Assembly: GCA_050259615.1 (NCBI GenBank) | Contig: JBLNAZ010000202.1 | Coordinates: 1-24,503, forward strand | Origin: JAAXKN01 sp050259615 | GTDB lineage: Bacteria; Bacteroidota; Ignavibacteria; Ignavibacteriales; SURF-24 | Length of the DNA stretch: 24,503 bases | Reading direction: 5' to 3' | Shown here: in pieces, positions 1-7,564 of the stretch | How the letters are laid out: each line of letters opens with the position of its first letter | Position numbering within the stretch: position 1 is the stretch's first letter | Position numbers and translations under genes: made by a program | Notes under the pieces: generated by a model | Database searches by the model: none | What the model was told of the DNA's origin: nothing | Seen by the model: the letters and a program-made list of their open reading frames with translations, nothing else

Positions 1-131
1 AGTCCGTACTGAAAAATAAAGGGCAGCCCTTCATTTATAATAAACAGGGTGATCAGTAAAAGAGCTGAGATAGCTGAAAACGCCACCAGCATTAAAATCC
101 GCCTGACACCCTTCTCACCAACAAGTTTCAT
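1..131 (-). CDS. pstC: Phosphate ABC transporter permease PstC, N-terminal part (cut by window edge)
   Basis: The reverse strand from 131 reads an open frame of 43 codons that runs off the window. It starts MKLVGEKGVRRILML and continues into a hydrophobic segment (residues about 12-34) followed by NEGLPFIF. That is the usual start of PstC: a short cytoplasmic tail, the first membrane helix, then a periplasmic NEG-P stretch. PstC and PstA form the inner-membrane channel of the high-affinity phosphate importer PstSCAB. The gene lies 53 bp downstream of pstS on the same strand, the usual pstS-pstC order. An AGGA motif (complement of 139-142) sits 7 bases before the ATG. Identification rests on the N-terminus and the neighbour, so it is good but not certain. 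Confidence 0.8.
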   Translation of the reverse strand, partial: MKLVGEKGVRRILMLVAFSAISALLLITLFIINEGLPFIFQYG

Positions 132-184
132 TAAATTTCCTGGAATGAGTTAACCGTTTTAACAATTTCTGGTCTGGCATAAGC

Positions 185-982
185 TTAGGACTTTGCAGGT
201 AAAAGTCCGTTTTCTTTTATTGTCTTCTGACCTTCAGGAGAAAGTATATAGTCGATAAAGTTCTTTATTTCTCCCTGCGGCGATCCCTTAATGAGCAGGA
301 ATATCGGTCTAGAGAGTTTATAGGTTCCGCTTACTATGTTCTCAATGGTGGGCTGAATGCCGTCTAAAGTAAGGGGTTTTACTTTTTCATTAATAAGTCC
401 GTGGGACAGATAGCTTATTGAATTTGCGTCGTTTGATACGGTTTCACGTATCGTACCATTGGAGTCCTGAATGAGAGCGTCTTTCTTGAGCTGTATGCTG
501 CCGATTATCTTTTCAAAGGATGATCTGGTGCCAGAACCAGCTTCTCTTGAAACCACGGTAATAGGAGCGTCAATGCCGCCTACTTGTTTCCAGTTGGTTA
601 TTTTACCGTTAAATATGTCGCGCACCTGGTCTGTTGTAAGGTTTATAATTGAGTTCTTTGGGTTTACAACTATAGCAACCCCGTCTTTTGCAACTATAAC
701 TGAAGTCAGCCCTTTGGCCTCATCGGGAAGCTGAACCATGTCGGCCATACCGATCTGTGCGGCGCCCGAGTTAGCGGACTGGATTCCAACAGCCGAGCCC
801 CCGCCCTGGACTGTGATGTTTACGTTATTGTGCGACTGCATGTACTGTTCTGCCAGTTTTTCAGCAAAGGGCTGAAAAGCTGTTGATCCGGCAAGCGTAA
901 TGGAAGTCTTTGACTTACCGCATCCGAAGACTACCAGAGCCGCAGCTATTATGAAAGATGCATATATTGCTTTTTTAGACAT
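185..982 (-). CDS. pstS: Phosphate-binding lipoprotein PstS
   Basis: A 265-residue substrate-binding protein of the high-affinity phosphate ABC importer. Residues 5-20 form a lipoprotein signal peptide ending in a lipobox (VFGC), with Cys21 as the predicted lipidated residue, so the protein should be tethered in the periplasm. The phosphate site is recognisable: the AGSTAFQP loop (31-38), GMAD (79-82), and REAGSGTR (146-153), which in PstS supplies the Ser/Thr/Arg contacts to phosphate. The C-terminal half carries the familiar FIDYILSPEGQ segment. A GGAG motif lies 8 bases upstream of the ATG. It leads the pst operon (pstC follows), and a Pho-box-like repeat lies upstream at 1151-1168. The length is typical of the short bacterial PstS forms. 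Confidence 0.95.
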   Translation of the reverse strand: MSKKAIYASFIIAAALVVFGCGKSKTSITLAGSTAFQPFAEKLAEQYMQSHNNVNITVQGGGSAVGIQSANSGAAQIGMADMVQLPDEAKGLTSVIVAKDGVAIVVNPKNSIINLTTDQVRDIFNGKITNWKQVGGIDAPITVVSREAGSGTRSSFEKIIGSIQLKKDALIQDSNGTIRETVSNDANSISYLSHGLINEKVKPLTLDGIQPTIENIVSGTYKLSRPIFLLIKGSPQGEIKNFIDYILSPEGQKTIKENGLLPAKS

Positions 983-1132
983 CTGAATACTCCAATTAAA
1001 ATGAAAAATACGTTGAATTTAACGTTACTATATCTATTAAACTAAAATTCTGCTTTCATTTATGCCGGACGAGCCCGGCTTTATACTAAAAACTTTTTTC
1101 ATTAATAAAATTAAGCAAATTGAGGTTTGTTT

Positions 1133-1168
1133 TATATAGGGGAAAGCAAACTTAACAATTTGTTAACA
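1133..1168 (-). promoter_or_regulatory. Candidate Pho box and promoter of pstS
   Basis: Read on the minus strand, 1168-1151 is TGTTAAC-AAAT-TGTTAAG: two 7-bp direct repeats separated by 4 bp, an 11-bp period. This is the architecture of PhoB/PhoP boxes (E. coli CTGTCAT-N4-CTGTCAT; Bacillus TTAACA repeats). Twelve bases downstream lies TATATA (1138-1133), a reasonable -10, which matches the way PhoB replaces the -35 contact. Transcription would start near 1125 and leave a leader of about 145 nt before pstS. The repeat is seen directly; the regulator is inferred, since no phoB/phoR gene is in the window. Confidence 0.6.
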
Positions 1169-1286
1169 TTGGGGTATTCATTGACGGAAATGGGCTCAGG
1201 TTGGTCTTTTGGACTGATGCTTTAGCATCCGGTTTCTTTCTTCATGACTTTTATTAGGCATGTCTGCGGTGTTAATAAAAGCACAT

Positions 1287-1323
1287 AAAAAAAGCCGTGA
1301 TCAATTGACCACGGCTTTTTTTT
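1287..1323 (-). terminator. Rho-independent terminator of ppiD
   Basis: The arms AGCCGTG (1293-1299) and CACGGCT (1310-1316) enclose an almost self-complementary TCAATTGA loop and are flanked by seven A's on the left and a T run on the right. On the minus strand the hairpin is followed by seven U's, 20 to 55 bp past the ppiD stop. The flanking symmetry means it could stop transcription in both directions. Confidence 0.9.
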
Positions 1324-1342
1324 ATTCAACTTTCAAGATAAA

Positions 1343-3433
1343 TTATCTTGCGTAGAACTGCCTTCTGTTATCTACTATTTTGGCATCTTTCTTTAACTGG
1401 TTAATCCACTGGCTGAAGAAATATGACTTCTTCTGCTGAAGTAAACCATCCCTGACAGAGTTTCTCTGCATTGCAAACTGTGACTGCTGGAAAGGAGTTC
1501 TGCTTGTAACCTGAATGAGATAAACACCTCTCTGACCTTTAACGGGCTCAGAAATCTTGTTTATATCAGCACTCAGAGCCTTCTGTATGAAAGCAAAGTC
1601 GCGTCCTATACCAGGAATAGTACCGGCTGGTGCAAAAGTACCTGTAGTGTCAAATTTTGCCTGGCCGCCGAAGTTCTGCGCAGCCTGCTGCAGAGAAGAA
1701 CCCGAGGCCTGCTTTCTGATCTGTTCTGCGATCTGTGTAGCCTTCTGGAGTTTCTTCTCGCGTATGACCATAGGCTTAATTGAAGCTTTTACATCTTCAA
1801 ATTTCTTAACACCCGGCTTAACAGCGTCAGTAACCTGCGCAACAACATATCCGCTCTGAGCTTTATAAACTTCGCTTAAATCACCCTTATCGCTTTCAAA
1901 AGCCCAGTCGACCATTGCCTTGTTGGCGCCGATGCCCGGGACGAAGCTTGCATCCTGATTAAATAGCGGAGTTTCCATTAATTTGTAATTCATTGTTTTG
2001 GCTTCCTGGTCGAAATTGCTTTTCTTTACAAGATAAACAAAATCGTTGGCTGCCTGGTATGCATTGTCTGCTGTTGAAGCTGAAGCCTTTATCTTGTTGA
2101 CTATCCTTTCAACCACATACTTGCCTGAAATTTTTCCTGTAACCTTAACAATGTGATATCCGAAGTTGGATTTAAAAGGCTTCTGAACGACGCCAACGGG
2201 GCCACTGAAGCTTGCGTCTTCAAATTCCTTAACCATCTGTCCTTTTCCAAACCATCCCAGGTCACCGCCCTTTATTGCGCTTGCGACGTCATCAGATTTC
2301 TCTTTTGCAATCTTTGCGAAATCGGCACCTGCCTGAATCTGGCTGTATATATCCATTGCTTCCTGCTGAGCCTTGGCTTCATCACCCTTGAAAGGTACGA
2401 GAATGTGTGAGGCTCTGACGAATGTTTCGCTCGAAGGAATCTTTGACATAAGCTTGTAAACCACGTAGCCCTCATAAGTAGCATAAGGACCCAAGAGGCT
2501 TCCGGGGGCAGCATTGGCAAATGCATCAACAGCTTCAGGAGGAAGCATGTTTGGACTTAAAGTGTCCTTTGTTGCCGGAGCTTCTGAATAGATCTGAGCA
2601 TAACTCCTGAAGTCTGCCGTATCATTCTTTGATTTGTTCATAAGAGCAACAAGGTTGTTCTTAATAGAAGCTGAATCTTCCCTTGAGGCAGCTTTTGAGA
2701 ACACTACATACCTCAGTTTCCTCTGAGCGTCTACTTTGAACCTGTCCTGGTTTTCATTATAAAACTTCTTCAGGTCGTCTTCATTTGCTGAGACTGAATT
2801 ATCGGCTATCGTGCTCAGGTCAACAAGTACATAGTTAGCATTGATCTTTGTTGACTGATCAATAAACCTGCGCTTGATTTCTCCTTCACTGACAGTAAGG
2901 CTTGCAAAGAGGTAATTCTGAAGTTTTTCCTGCAGTCTCATCTGTCTGATATTGTCTTCAAGACCGAGGAGGACCTCTTTTTTCTGCTGGCGCAGGGTTG
3001 ACTCGTATAAAGGCCTGTTGAATCTGCCAGTTGAATCTGTAAACTGTCTTTTAAGAGCTTCGGGAGGGTTGGGCCCGAGCAAAATATCCTGTACTTCCTG
3101 GTCAGAAACTTTAATGCCAAGTTTGTCATATTGTTCTTTTACCAGTTCCTGAGTTACCATAGCGTCCCAGACCTGGTCATTGAAGGCATCCTGCTGATCT
3201 TCATCAATGTCCTTGCCTGTCTGTTCTTTTTGTCTTTGTCTGGCCTGCTCTAAAAACGCATTAAACTGCTGATACGTAATTTCCTGGCCATTGACTGATC
3301 CCACATTATTCCTTTTCTGACCGAAAATTTCGATCACTCTGGAATCTGAAAGAACCATAAAAAGGACAAAAATTCCACCTATCGTAATTATAAATGCCGG
3401 AGCAAGACTCCTCATTTTGGCCATCATAGCCAT
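1343..3433 (-). CDS. ppiD: PpiD-type periplasmic peptidyl-prolyl isomerase / folding chaperone
   Basis: A 696-residue inner-membrane-anchored chaperone for proteins emerging into the periplasm. A single membrane helix lies at about residues 12-29. A SurA/PpiD-type N-terminal chaperone region (about 44-195) follows, with the NGQEITYQQF segment typical of the family. The one clear parvulin domain is at about 339-434: ASHILV at the start, GGDLGWFGKGQMV in the middle and FGYHIVKV at the end. Segments before it (237-330) and after it (about 500-555 and 590-665) resemble degenerate parvulin folds. A GGGAGG motif (complement of 3444-3450) precedes the ATG by about 10 bases. The gene appears monocistronic, with its own terminator at 1287-1323, and is divergent from the TetR gene. 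The length fits the FCB-group PpiD proteins. Confidence 0.9.
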   Translation of the reverse strand: MAMMAKMRSLAPAFIITIGGIFVLFMVLSDSRVIEIFGQKRNNVGSVNGQEITYQQFNAFLEQARQRQKEQTGKDIDEDQQDAFNDQVWDAMVTQELVKEQYDKLGIKVSDQEVQDILLGPNPPEALKRQFTDSTGRFNRPLYESTLRQQKKEVLLGLEDNIRQMRLQEKLQNYLFASLTVSEGEIKRRFIDQSTKINANYVLVDLSTIADNSVSANEDDLKKFYNENQDRFKVDAQRKLRYVVFSKAASREDSASIKNNLVALMNKSKNDTADFRSYAQIYSEAPATKDTLSPNMLPPEAVDAFANAAPGSLLGPYATYEGYVVYKLMSKIPSSETFVRASHILVPFKGDEAKAQQEAMDIYSQIQAGADFAKIAKEKSDDVASAIKGGDLGWFGKGQMVKEFEDASFSGPVGVVQKPFKSNFGYHIVKVTGKISGKYVVERIVNKIKASASTADNAYQAANDFVYLVKKSNFDQEAKTMNYKLMETPLFNQDASFVPGIGANKAMVDWAFESDKGDLSEVYKAQSGYVVAQVTDAVKPGVKKFEDVKASIKPMVIREKKLQKATQIAEQIRKQASGSSLQQAAQNFGGQAKFDTTGTFAPAGTIPGIGRDFAFIQKALSADINKISEPVKGQRGVYLIQVTSRTPFQQSQFAMQRNSVRDGLLQQKKSYFFSQWINQLKKDAKIVDNRRQFYAR

Positions 3434-3573
3434 ATGTTACACTGCCTCCCGTAAAAAAATTGGATTTTTACACTAAGAAATGCAAATTTACCCACACTTA
3501 CTAACAAAAGCAATTACTTTTATTTTGGGATTTGTGTATTTTTCTTTGCACATTTCCCCTGAGAATAGTATAA

Positions 3574-4179
3574 ATGAAAAATAACCCAAAAAAATTTAAC
3601 ATTGTCAAGGCCGCACAAAAAAGATTTGCACGGCATGGACTGGCAAAAACCACAATTGAGGAAATAGCTCGCGACCTCAGGATCGGGAAAGCCAGCATTT
3701 ATCACTATTATGCCTCCAAGGAGGATATATATTACGACGTAATAAGTTTCGAAATTGACAGGTTTACTGCCGAAATCAGGGATATACTGGCTGGCATCGA
3801 AATCCCCCAGGCCGAGAAAAGGCTGGCCATGTACCTGGAATTCAAGCTAAAAACCCCGGAAAAATATTCTTTGATATTTGACCTGGTAAAACTGGCATTC
3901 AGAGATTTCCCTCTTGAAAAGGATCTTGAAAACCTGCAGAACCTCCTGAAGAACGAAGAATCCGCAATTCTGGAGTTTCTAAGGAATAATATAGATAAAA
4001 AGAAACTGAACCCCCGGCTTTCAGTAATGCTCATAAAACAAACCTGGGCATTTGTGCTGGCAGAAACCTTTAATAAAACCCTTTTTGGCGGGGAATTATC
4101 AGAACCTTTTCTTCCAGCGGCCACACCAGAGGATGCTGCACTGTTCTGGGAAAGCTATTTCAGGCAGCTGCTCCTTTAA
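3574..4179 (+). CDS. TetR/AcrR-family transcriptional regulator
   Basis: A 201-residue protein with a classic TetR N-terminal domain: KAAQKRFARHGLAKTTIEEIA (about 12-32), then the recognition part DLRIGKASIYHYYASKEDIYY (34-54). TetR proteins bind operator DNA as dimers, and ligand binding in the helical C-terminal domain releases them. The C-terminal part (60-201) is helical and has no recognisable ligand class. The gene is divergent from ppiD (140 bp between starts) and convergent with phnE, and the two stop codons overlap by 4 bp (4176-4179). No obvious TetR operator palindrome is visible in the divergent spacer, so its targets cannot be named. The Shine-Dalgarno sequence is weak; the ATG chosen is the only one that keeps the whole HTH. 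Confidence 0.9.
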   Translation: MKNNPKKFNIVKAAQKRFARHGLAKTTIEEIARDLRIGKASIYHYYASKEDIYYDVISFEIDRFTAEIRDILAGIEIPQAEKRLAMYLEFKLKTPEKYSLIFDLVKLAFRDFPLEKDLENLQNLLKNEESAILEFLRNNIDKKKLNPRLSVMLIKQTWAFVLAETFNKTLFGGELSEPFLPAATPEDAALFWESYFRQLLL

Positions 4180-5252
4180 TAAATCGCTTCACGGATCTTG
4201 GCACTTATATAGTCCATTACCCAGACTACAAAAGCAATCATGAGAACTATCAGGCCAACCTCATTCCACCTGGCTAGTCCCTGATACTGCATGAGCATGG
4301 TGCCTATGCCGCCGCCGCCAACCAGACCTATAATTGTTGCCATCCTTACATTAATATCCCACCTGTAAATAGTAAAGGAAAGAAACGGAAGCATTATCTG
4401 GGGCACTACAGCGTACCAGACTACCTGTACCTTGTTGGCACCTGTTGCAACTATGGCCTCAATGGGACCCTGTTCAATTCCTTCTATGGCCTCGGAATAC
4501 AGTTTTGCATTTGATGCTATTGAATGTACCAGAAGAGCTATCATGCCGGCATAAGGACCTATACCCACCCAGACGGAAAAGATAATAGCCCAGATGAGCG
4601 GCTCAATGGAGCGGATAAAGTTAAAGACTATCCTCAGCACATAGTACAGGGCAAAAGTAATTTTGTTATCCTTCATCAGGTTCCGCGCCGTAAAAAAACT
4701 TAAAAGGAATGTTGGCGGAATAGACAAAAGGGTTGCAATTAAGGCCAGGTAAATTGTTTCAATTATTGCTGAGAGCGCATTGTCGAAAATAGACATATTA
4801 GGATGAAACATTGCGCCGAATATATTTCTTGCCCCCTGAATGCCTTCAACGCTGAAAAGGTCTGTTATGGAAATTCTTGTCACTACCCATCCGGCTATAA
4901 ATGTAAGGTCAAATAGAAGCCAGGAAAATATTTCAACTGTCCACTTTGTAACTTTATTATCCCTGTGCAGCTTAAAAAGCCTTGTTCCAAGGGATGTTCT
5001 TGTAAGTGCCCAGAGAGTGCCGGCAATAACACTAGCGGCAAATACCAGCGCAATCTGCAGCCATGAGAAAGGCGCTTCACGCAGGTTCAGCATGAACTTA
5101 TAATAAATAACCCTCTCAAGCAAAAGAAGTGTATAAAAGACAAGAAATATATCGAGGAAAACGGCCTTCACAAAGTTAATTCCAGGCTGTTTTTCCTGTC
5201 CTTTAAGAATCATTTCATTGGGATGTGAGTTTTCAGCTTCAGTTGTTTTCAT
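4176..5252 (-). CDS. phnE: PhnE-type ABC transporter permease (phosphonate/phosphite/phosphate family) with extended N-terminus
   Basis: A 358-residue membrane subunit of a PhnCDE-type importer. The permease core starts near residue 150. The coupling (EAA) loop is SEAIEGIEQGPIEAIVATGA (253-272), close to the PhnE form of the motif, and is followed by further membrane helices and the IGLVGGGGIGTML segment. The protein is longer than the usual PhnE of about 260-290 residues. The first 130 residues add about three hydrophobic segments (27-50, 62-86, 107-128), so the topology is unusual. phnC lies 81 bp upstream on the same strand. The 3' end overlaps the end of the TetR gene by 4 bp. The start is uncertain: Met14 is a possible alternative and neither site has a strong ribosome-binding sequence. 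Confidence 0.88.
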   Translation of the reverse strand: MKTTEAENSHPNEMILKGQEKQPGINFVKAVFLDIFLVFYTLLLLERVIYYKFMLNLREAPFSWLQIALVFAASVIAGTLWALTRTSLGTRLFKLHRDNKVTKWTVEIFSWLLFDLTFIAGWVVTRISITDLFSVEGIQGARNIFGAMFHPNMSIFDNALSAIIETIYLALIATLLSIPPTFLLSFFTARNLMKDNKITFALYYVLRIVFNFIRSIEPLIWAIIFSVWVGIGPYAGMIALLVHSIASNAKLYSEAIEGIEQGPIEAIVATGANKVQVVWYAVVPQIMLPFLSFTIYRWDINVRMATIIGLVGGGGIGTMLMQYQGLARWNEVGLIVLMIAFVVWVMDYISAKIREAIY

Positions 5253-5294
5253 TCGAATTTCATTGGGTTATTCCAAAGCGCCCGATTTTAATTG

Positions 5295-5340
5295 TTTTAC
5301 CGGAATTAATTATTTTACGGGAATTAATTAGTTTTACCTG
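5295..5340. repeat. Short tandem repeat between phnC and phnE
   Basis: Two 18-bp units, TTTTACCGGAATTAATTA (5295-5312) and TTTTACGGGAATTAATTA (5313-5330), differ at one base. A third partial unit (TTTTACC, 5332-5338) contains the complement of the phnC stop codon. On the minus strand the array therefore begins at the stop of phnC and fills most of the spacer to phnE. No hairpin with a T run is present. Confidence 0.8.
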
Positions 5341-6095
5341 ATTTCCACTTCTTCGGCCTCTTCACCGTAGATGGTTTTGAACCATTCCTCGTTGATGTCC
5401 TTCGGATTTCCTTCATAAACGATGCCTCCTTCGCGCAGGGCAATAACCCGTGAGGCGTAGCGCCTTACAAGACTTAAAAAATGAAGGCTGCAGATTACAG
5501 TTGTGCCCAGTTCCTTGTTTACCTTTTCAAAATAATGCATAACTGAGTTTGAAGTAGCCGGATCAAGCGACGCCACTGGTTCATCTGCCAGCAAAAGCCT
5601 CGGGTTCTGCATCAGGCTGCGTGCAATTGCAACCCTCTGCTGCTGGCCCCCGCTTAGCGAGTCGGCCCTTTCGCCGGCTTTTTCTTCTATACCTGTAATT
5701 CTGAGGCACCTGCGGGCATCCTCGTAAACTTCAGGAGAAAATTTCTCCAGTACTGAATCCAGTGTACTCATGGATGCAAGGCGTCCTGTTATTACATTTG
5801 TAAGAACGGACCTTCTGCGTATAAGATTAAAATGCTGGAAAACCATTGCTATCTGCTGGTGCACGCGGCGAAGCTCCTCGCCTTTTACATGAGTGATATC
5901 CCTGTCCATAAATTCAATTGTGCCGGTTGTAGGCTCAAGCAGACGGTTGATGCACCTGAGGAGTGTGGACTTTCCTGAACCGCTGAGGCCTATAATAACT
6001 AAAAATTCACCTTCTTTGACCTCAAAGTTAACACCTTTTAAGGCATGAGTGCCGGACTTGTATACTTTATGTAAATCCTGAACCTTTAATAACAT
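5334..6095 (-). CDS. phnC: PhnC-type ABC transporter ATP-binding protein
   Basis: This 253-residue ATPase powers the importer with PhnE and PhnD. With the chosen start, Walker A GLSGSGKS is at 36-43, the Q-loop FQHFN at about 86-90, the ABC signature LSGGQQQR at 147-154, and Walker B LLLADEP at 167-173, followed by SLDP. The RRRSVLTNVITGRL stretch after the Q-loop is characteristic of PhnC. The frame extends upstream to a GTG at 6110, but the ATG at 6093-6095 is preferred: a GAGG motif (complement of 6101-6104) sits 5 bases before it, and it gives the standard MLLKVQDLHK start. phnD ends 33 bp upstream, so the two are surely co-transcribed. Confidence 0.93.
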   Translation of the reverse strand: MLLKVQDLHKVYKSGTHALKGVNFEVKEGEFLVIIGLSGSGKSTLLRCINRLLEPTTGTIEFMDRDITHVKGEELRRVHQQIAMVFQHFNLIRRRSVLTNVITGRLASMSTLDSVLEKFSPEVYEDARRCLRITGIEEKAGERADSLSGGQQQRVAIARSLMQNPRLLLADEPVASLDPATSNSVMHYFEKVNKELGTTVICSLHFLSLVRRYASRVIALREGGIVYEGNPKDINEEWFKTIYGEEAEEVEIR

Positions 6096-6128
6096 TATTA
6101 CCTCATTCACAACTTAAAACTTAACAAC

Positions 6129-7055
6129 TTATTTTATCACTCCGCTTAAGGAAATATTCTGTTCCTTAAGCATTTGCCTTAAGGCGTCATAGTCGCCGTC
6201 TTTGGTTCTGATAAGCCCGACAATGTCTGCAATTTCAAACATGGCTTTTTGTCCTCTGCTTGTTGCCACAAATTTCAGGAATGCATTTACAATCCTTCTT
6301 TTCATCTCCTCCGGCATGTCCTTCCTGAATACATAAGGATCGTTCGGAATAGATTCTGTATATCCGATGATTTTAACCTTCTTCACCACGTCAGGAAACT
6401 GGGGTAATACCCTCATTCTGGCGTCCATTACCAGGCCTGTTTTGGGATTGGGATCAGAATAATACACGGCACCCGCATCCACCTGCTTCTGATAAATCAT
6501 TGTTACAACATTGTCATGCTTCATTGCAAAAACTTCCTCTGAGGGCTTAATGCCCTTGCGTTTAAGCATAGCCTTGGGAAGAATGTATCCTGAAGTGGAC
6601 GAGGGATCAACATACGCAATGCTTTTTCCCTGAAGGTCGGGCAGACTGTCTATTCCGGAGCCCGCACGGGCAAGGAAGCACCCCTTATAGGTGGTTTCTT
6701 CCCCTTCCCTTACAATCCTTAATCTTGCCTCGGCGCCGTACTTCTCATGAGCCATGAGATAAGAAAAGGTGTTTATGCCCGCAATATCAGCTTTCTTTGT
6801 GCCGAAGGCTTCCACCACAGCAATATAGCTGGTGGGAACAGCGGTTTCAAAATAATAACCAGTTTCCTTTTCCAGAAAATCCACCAGTTCCTTTGCATTT
6901 GCAGTTATTCTGTCGGCATCCAGAGAAGGGGTAAAGTAAAGCTTTACAGGATTACTTTTAGTCCCAAGGTCCTTTTTGTGGAGGTCGTGAAACGTGGAAA
7001 TGCCTATAAATATAAGGATCGGGGAAATATAAATTATAAATTTTAATAATTTCAT
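6129..7055 (-). CDS. phnD: PhnD-type periplasmic phosph(on)ate-binding protein
   Basis: A 308-residue substrate-binding protein. The hydrophobic segment at residues 5-21 is a signal peptide or membrane anchor, and no lipobox cysteine is present. The mature part starts with VKLYFTPSLDADR (about 37-49), typical of PhnD. The segment YVDPSSTSGYILP (148-160) carries the Ser/Thr cluster that in PhnD, PtxB and related proteins grips the phosphonate or phosphate group. YYSDPNPKTG and NDPYVFRKDMP follow as in the family. An in-frame TTG at 7076 is possible, but ATG 7053-7055 gives a proper signal peptide. It is first of phnD-phnC-phnE. The ligand cannot be read from sequence: phosphonate, phosphite, phosphate or a phosphorylated organic compound are all possible, and no C-P lyase gene is in the window. 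Confidence 0.88.
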   Translation of the reverse strand: MKLLKFIIYISPILIFIGISTFHDLHKKDLGTKSNPVKLYFTPSLDADRITANAKELVDFLEKETGYYFETAVPTSYIAVVEAFGTKKADIAGINTFSYLMAHEKYGAEARLRIVREGEETTYKGCFLARAGSGIDSLPDLQGKSIAYVDPSSTSGYILPKAMLKRKGIKPSEEVFAMKHDNVVTMIYQKQVDAGAVYYSDPNPKTGLVMDARMRVLPQFPDVVKKVKIIGYTESIPNDPYVFRKDMPEEMKRRIVNAFLKFVATSRGQKAMFEIADIVGLIRTKDGDYDALRQMLKEQNISLSGVIK

Positions 7056-7119
7056 ATTAAGCTGATTAACCGCCAAAGATACTAGACTTAAGGTTTTTGC
7101 ACTTCTGCCATATCATTTT

Positions 7120-7548
7120 TTATTTCCTCTCACCCATAATGGTTGCAATCAGGTGCCTTCTGCCGCCATGGTTGCGGTGCTCGCAAAGGTAAATACCCTG
7201 CCATATTCCCATATTAAGGCGCCCGTTTGTAACCGGAACAGTAATATTATTTCCCAGAATAGAGGTTTTTATGTGTGCCGGCATATCGTCGCTTCCTTCT
7301 GTCGTATGCTGAAAATAGGGGGCGTTTTCAGGTACAATCCTGTTAAAGTACGATTCCATATCGTGCCTTACGCCGGGATCGGCATTTTCATTTATCGACA
7401 AAGAAGCCGATGTATGCTGAATAAAAAGGTGAAAAATACCGGCCGAAAAGTTCTTTAATTCCGGCAGCTGGTTCAACACCTCATCGGTTACAAGATTAAA
7501 GCCTCGTGCTTTAGCATTTATAACAATTTCTTTCTGAAAACAATTCAT
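7120..7548 (-). CDS. yjbQ: YjbQ family (UPF0047) protein, reported secondary thiamine-phosphate synthase
   Basis: A 142-residue soluble protein, full length for the family. The UPF0047 signatures are intact: QHTSASLSINENADP (44-58), HTTEGSDDMPAHIKTSILG (81-99), and the C-terminal GIWQGIYLCEHRNHGGRR (114-131), whose conserved His/Asp/Glu residues form a putative metal-binding pocket. E. coli YjbQ was reported to have weak thiamine-phosphate synthase activity, but the physiological role of the family is unsettled. An AAGGA motif sits 5 bases before the ATG. The next gene upstream, 16 bp away, is a thiamine-binding-family protein, which supports a link to thiamine metabolism. phnD follows 64 bp downstream on the same strand. 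Confidence 0.92.
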   Translation of the reverse strand: MNCFQKEIVINAKARGFNLVTDEVLNQLPELKNFSAGIFHLFIQHTSASLSINENADPGVRHDMESYFNRIVPENAPYFQHTTEGSDDMPAHIKTSILGNNITVPVTNGRLNMGIWQGIYLCEHRNHGGRRHLIATIMGERK

Positions 7549-7564
7549 TTTAATCCTTTTTAGT

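Larger units (their letters stand above)
983..1342. other. Non-coding interval upstream of pstS
   Basis: This 360-bp interval between ppiD and pstS carries no convincing gene. From right to left it holds the ppiD terminator (1287-1323), a small hairpin with 5-bp arms (1216-1220/1225-1229) of unclear role, the Pho-box-like repeat with a -10-like hexamer (1133-1168), and an AT-rich leader of about 145 bp before pstS. I see no riboswitch consensus in it. Confidence 0.6.

Noticed and set aside
1216..1229. Small hairpin GATGC-TTTA-GCATC as a terminator
   Set aside because: A five-base stem without a real T run; it may be fortuitous.
3434..3573. TetR operator in the divergent ppiD/TetR spacer (AAAAAT-TGG-ATTTTT at 3455-3469)
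   Set aside because: The arms are only six A/T-rich bases, which is expected by chance in this composition.
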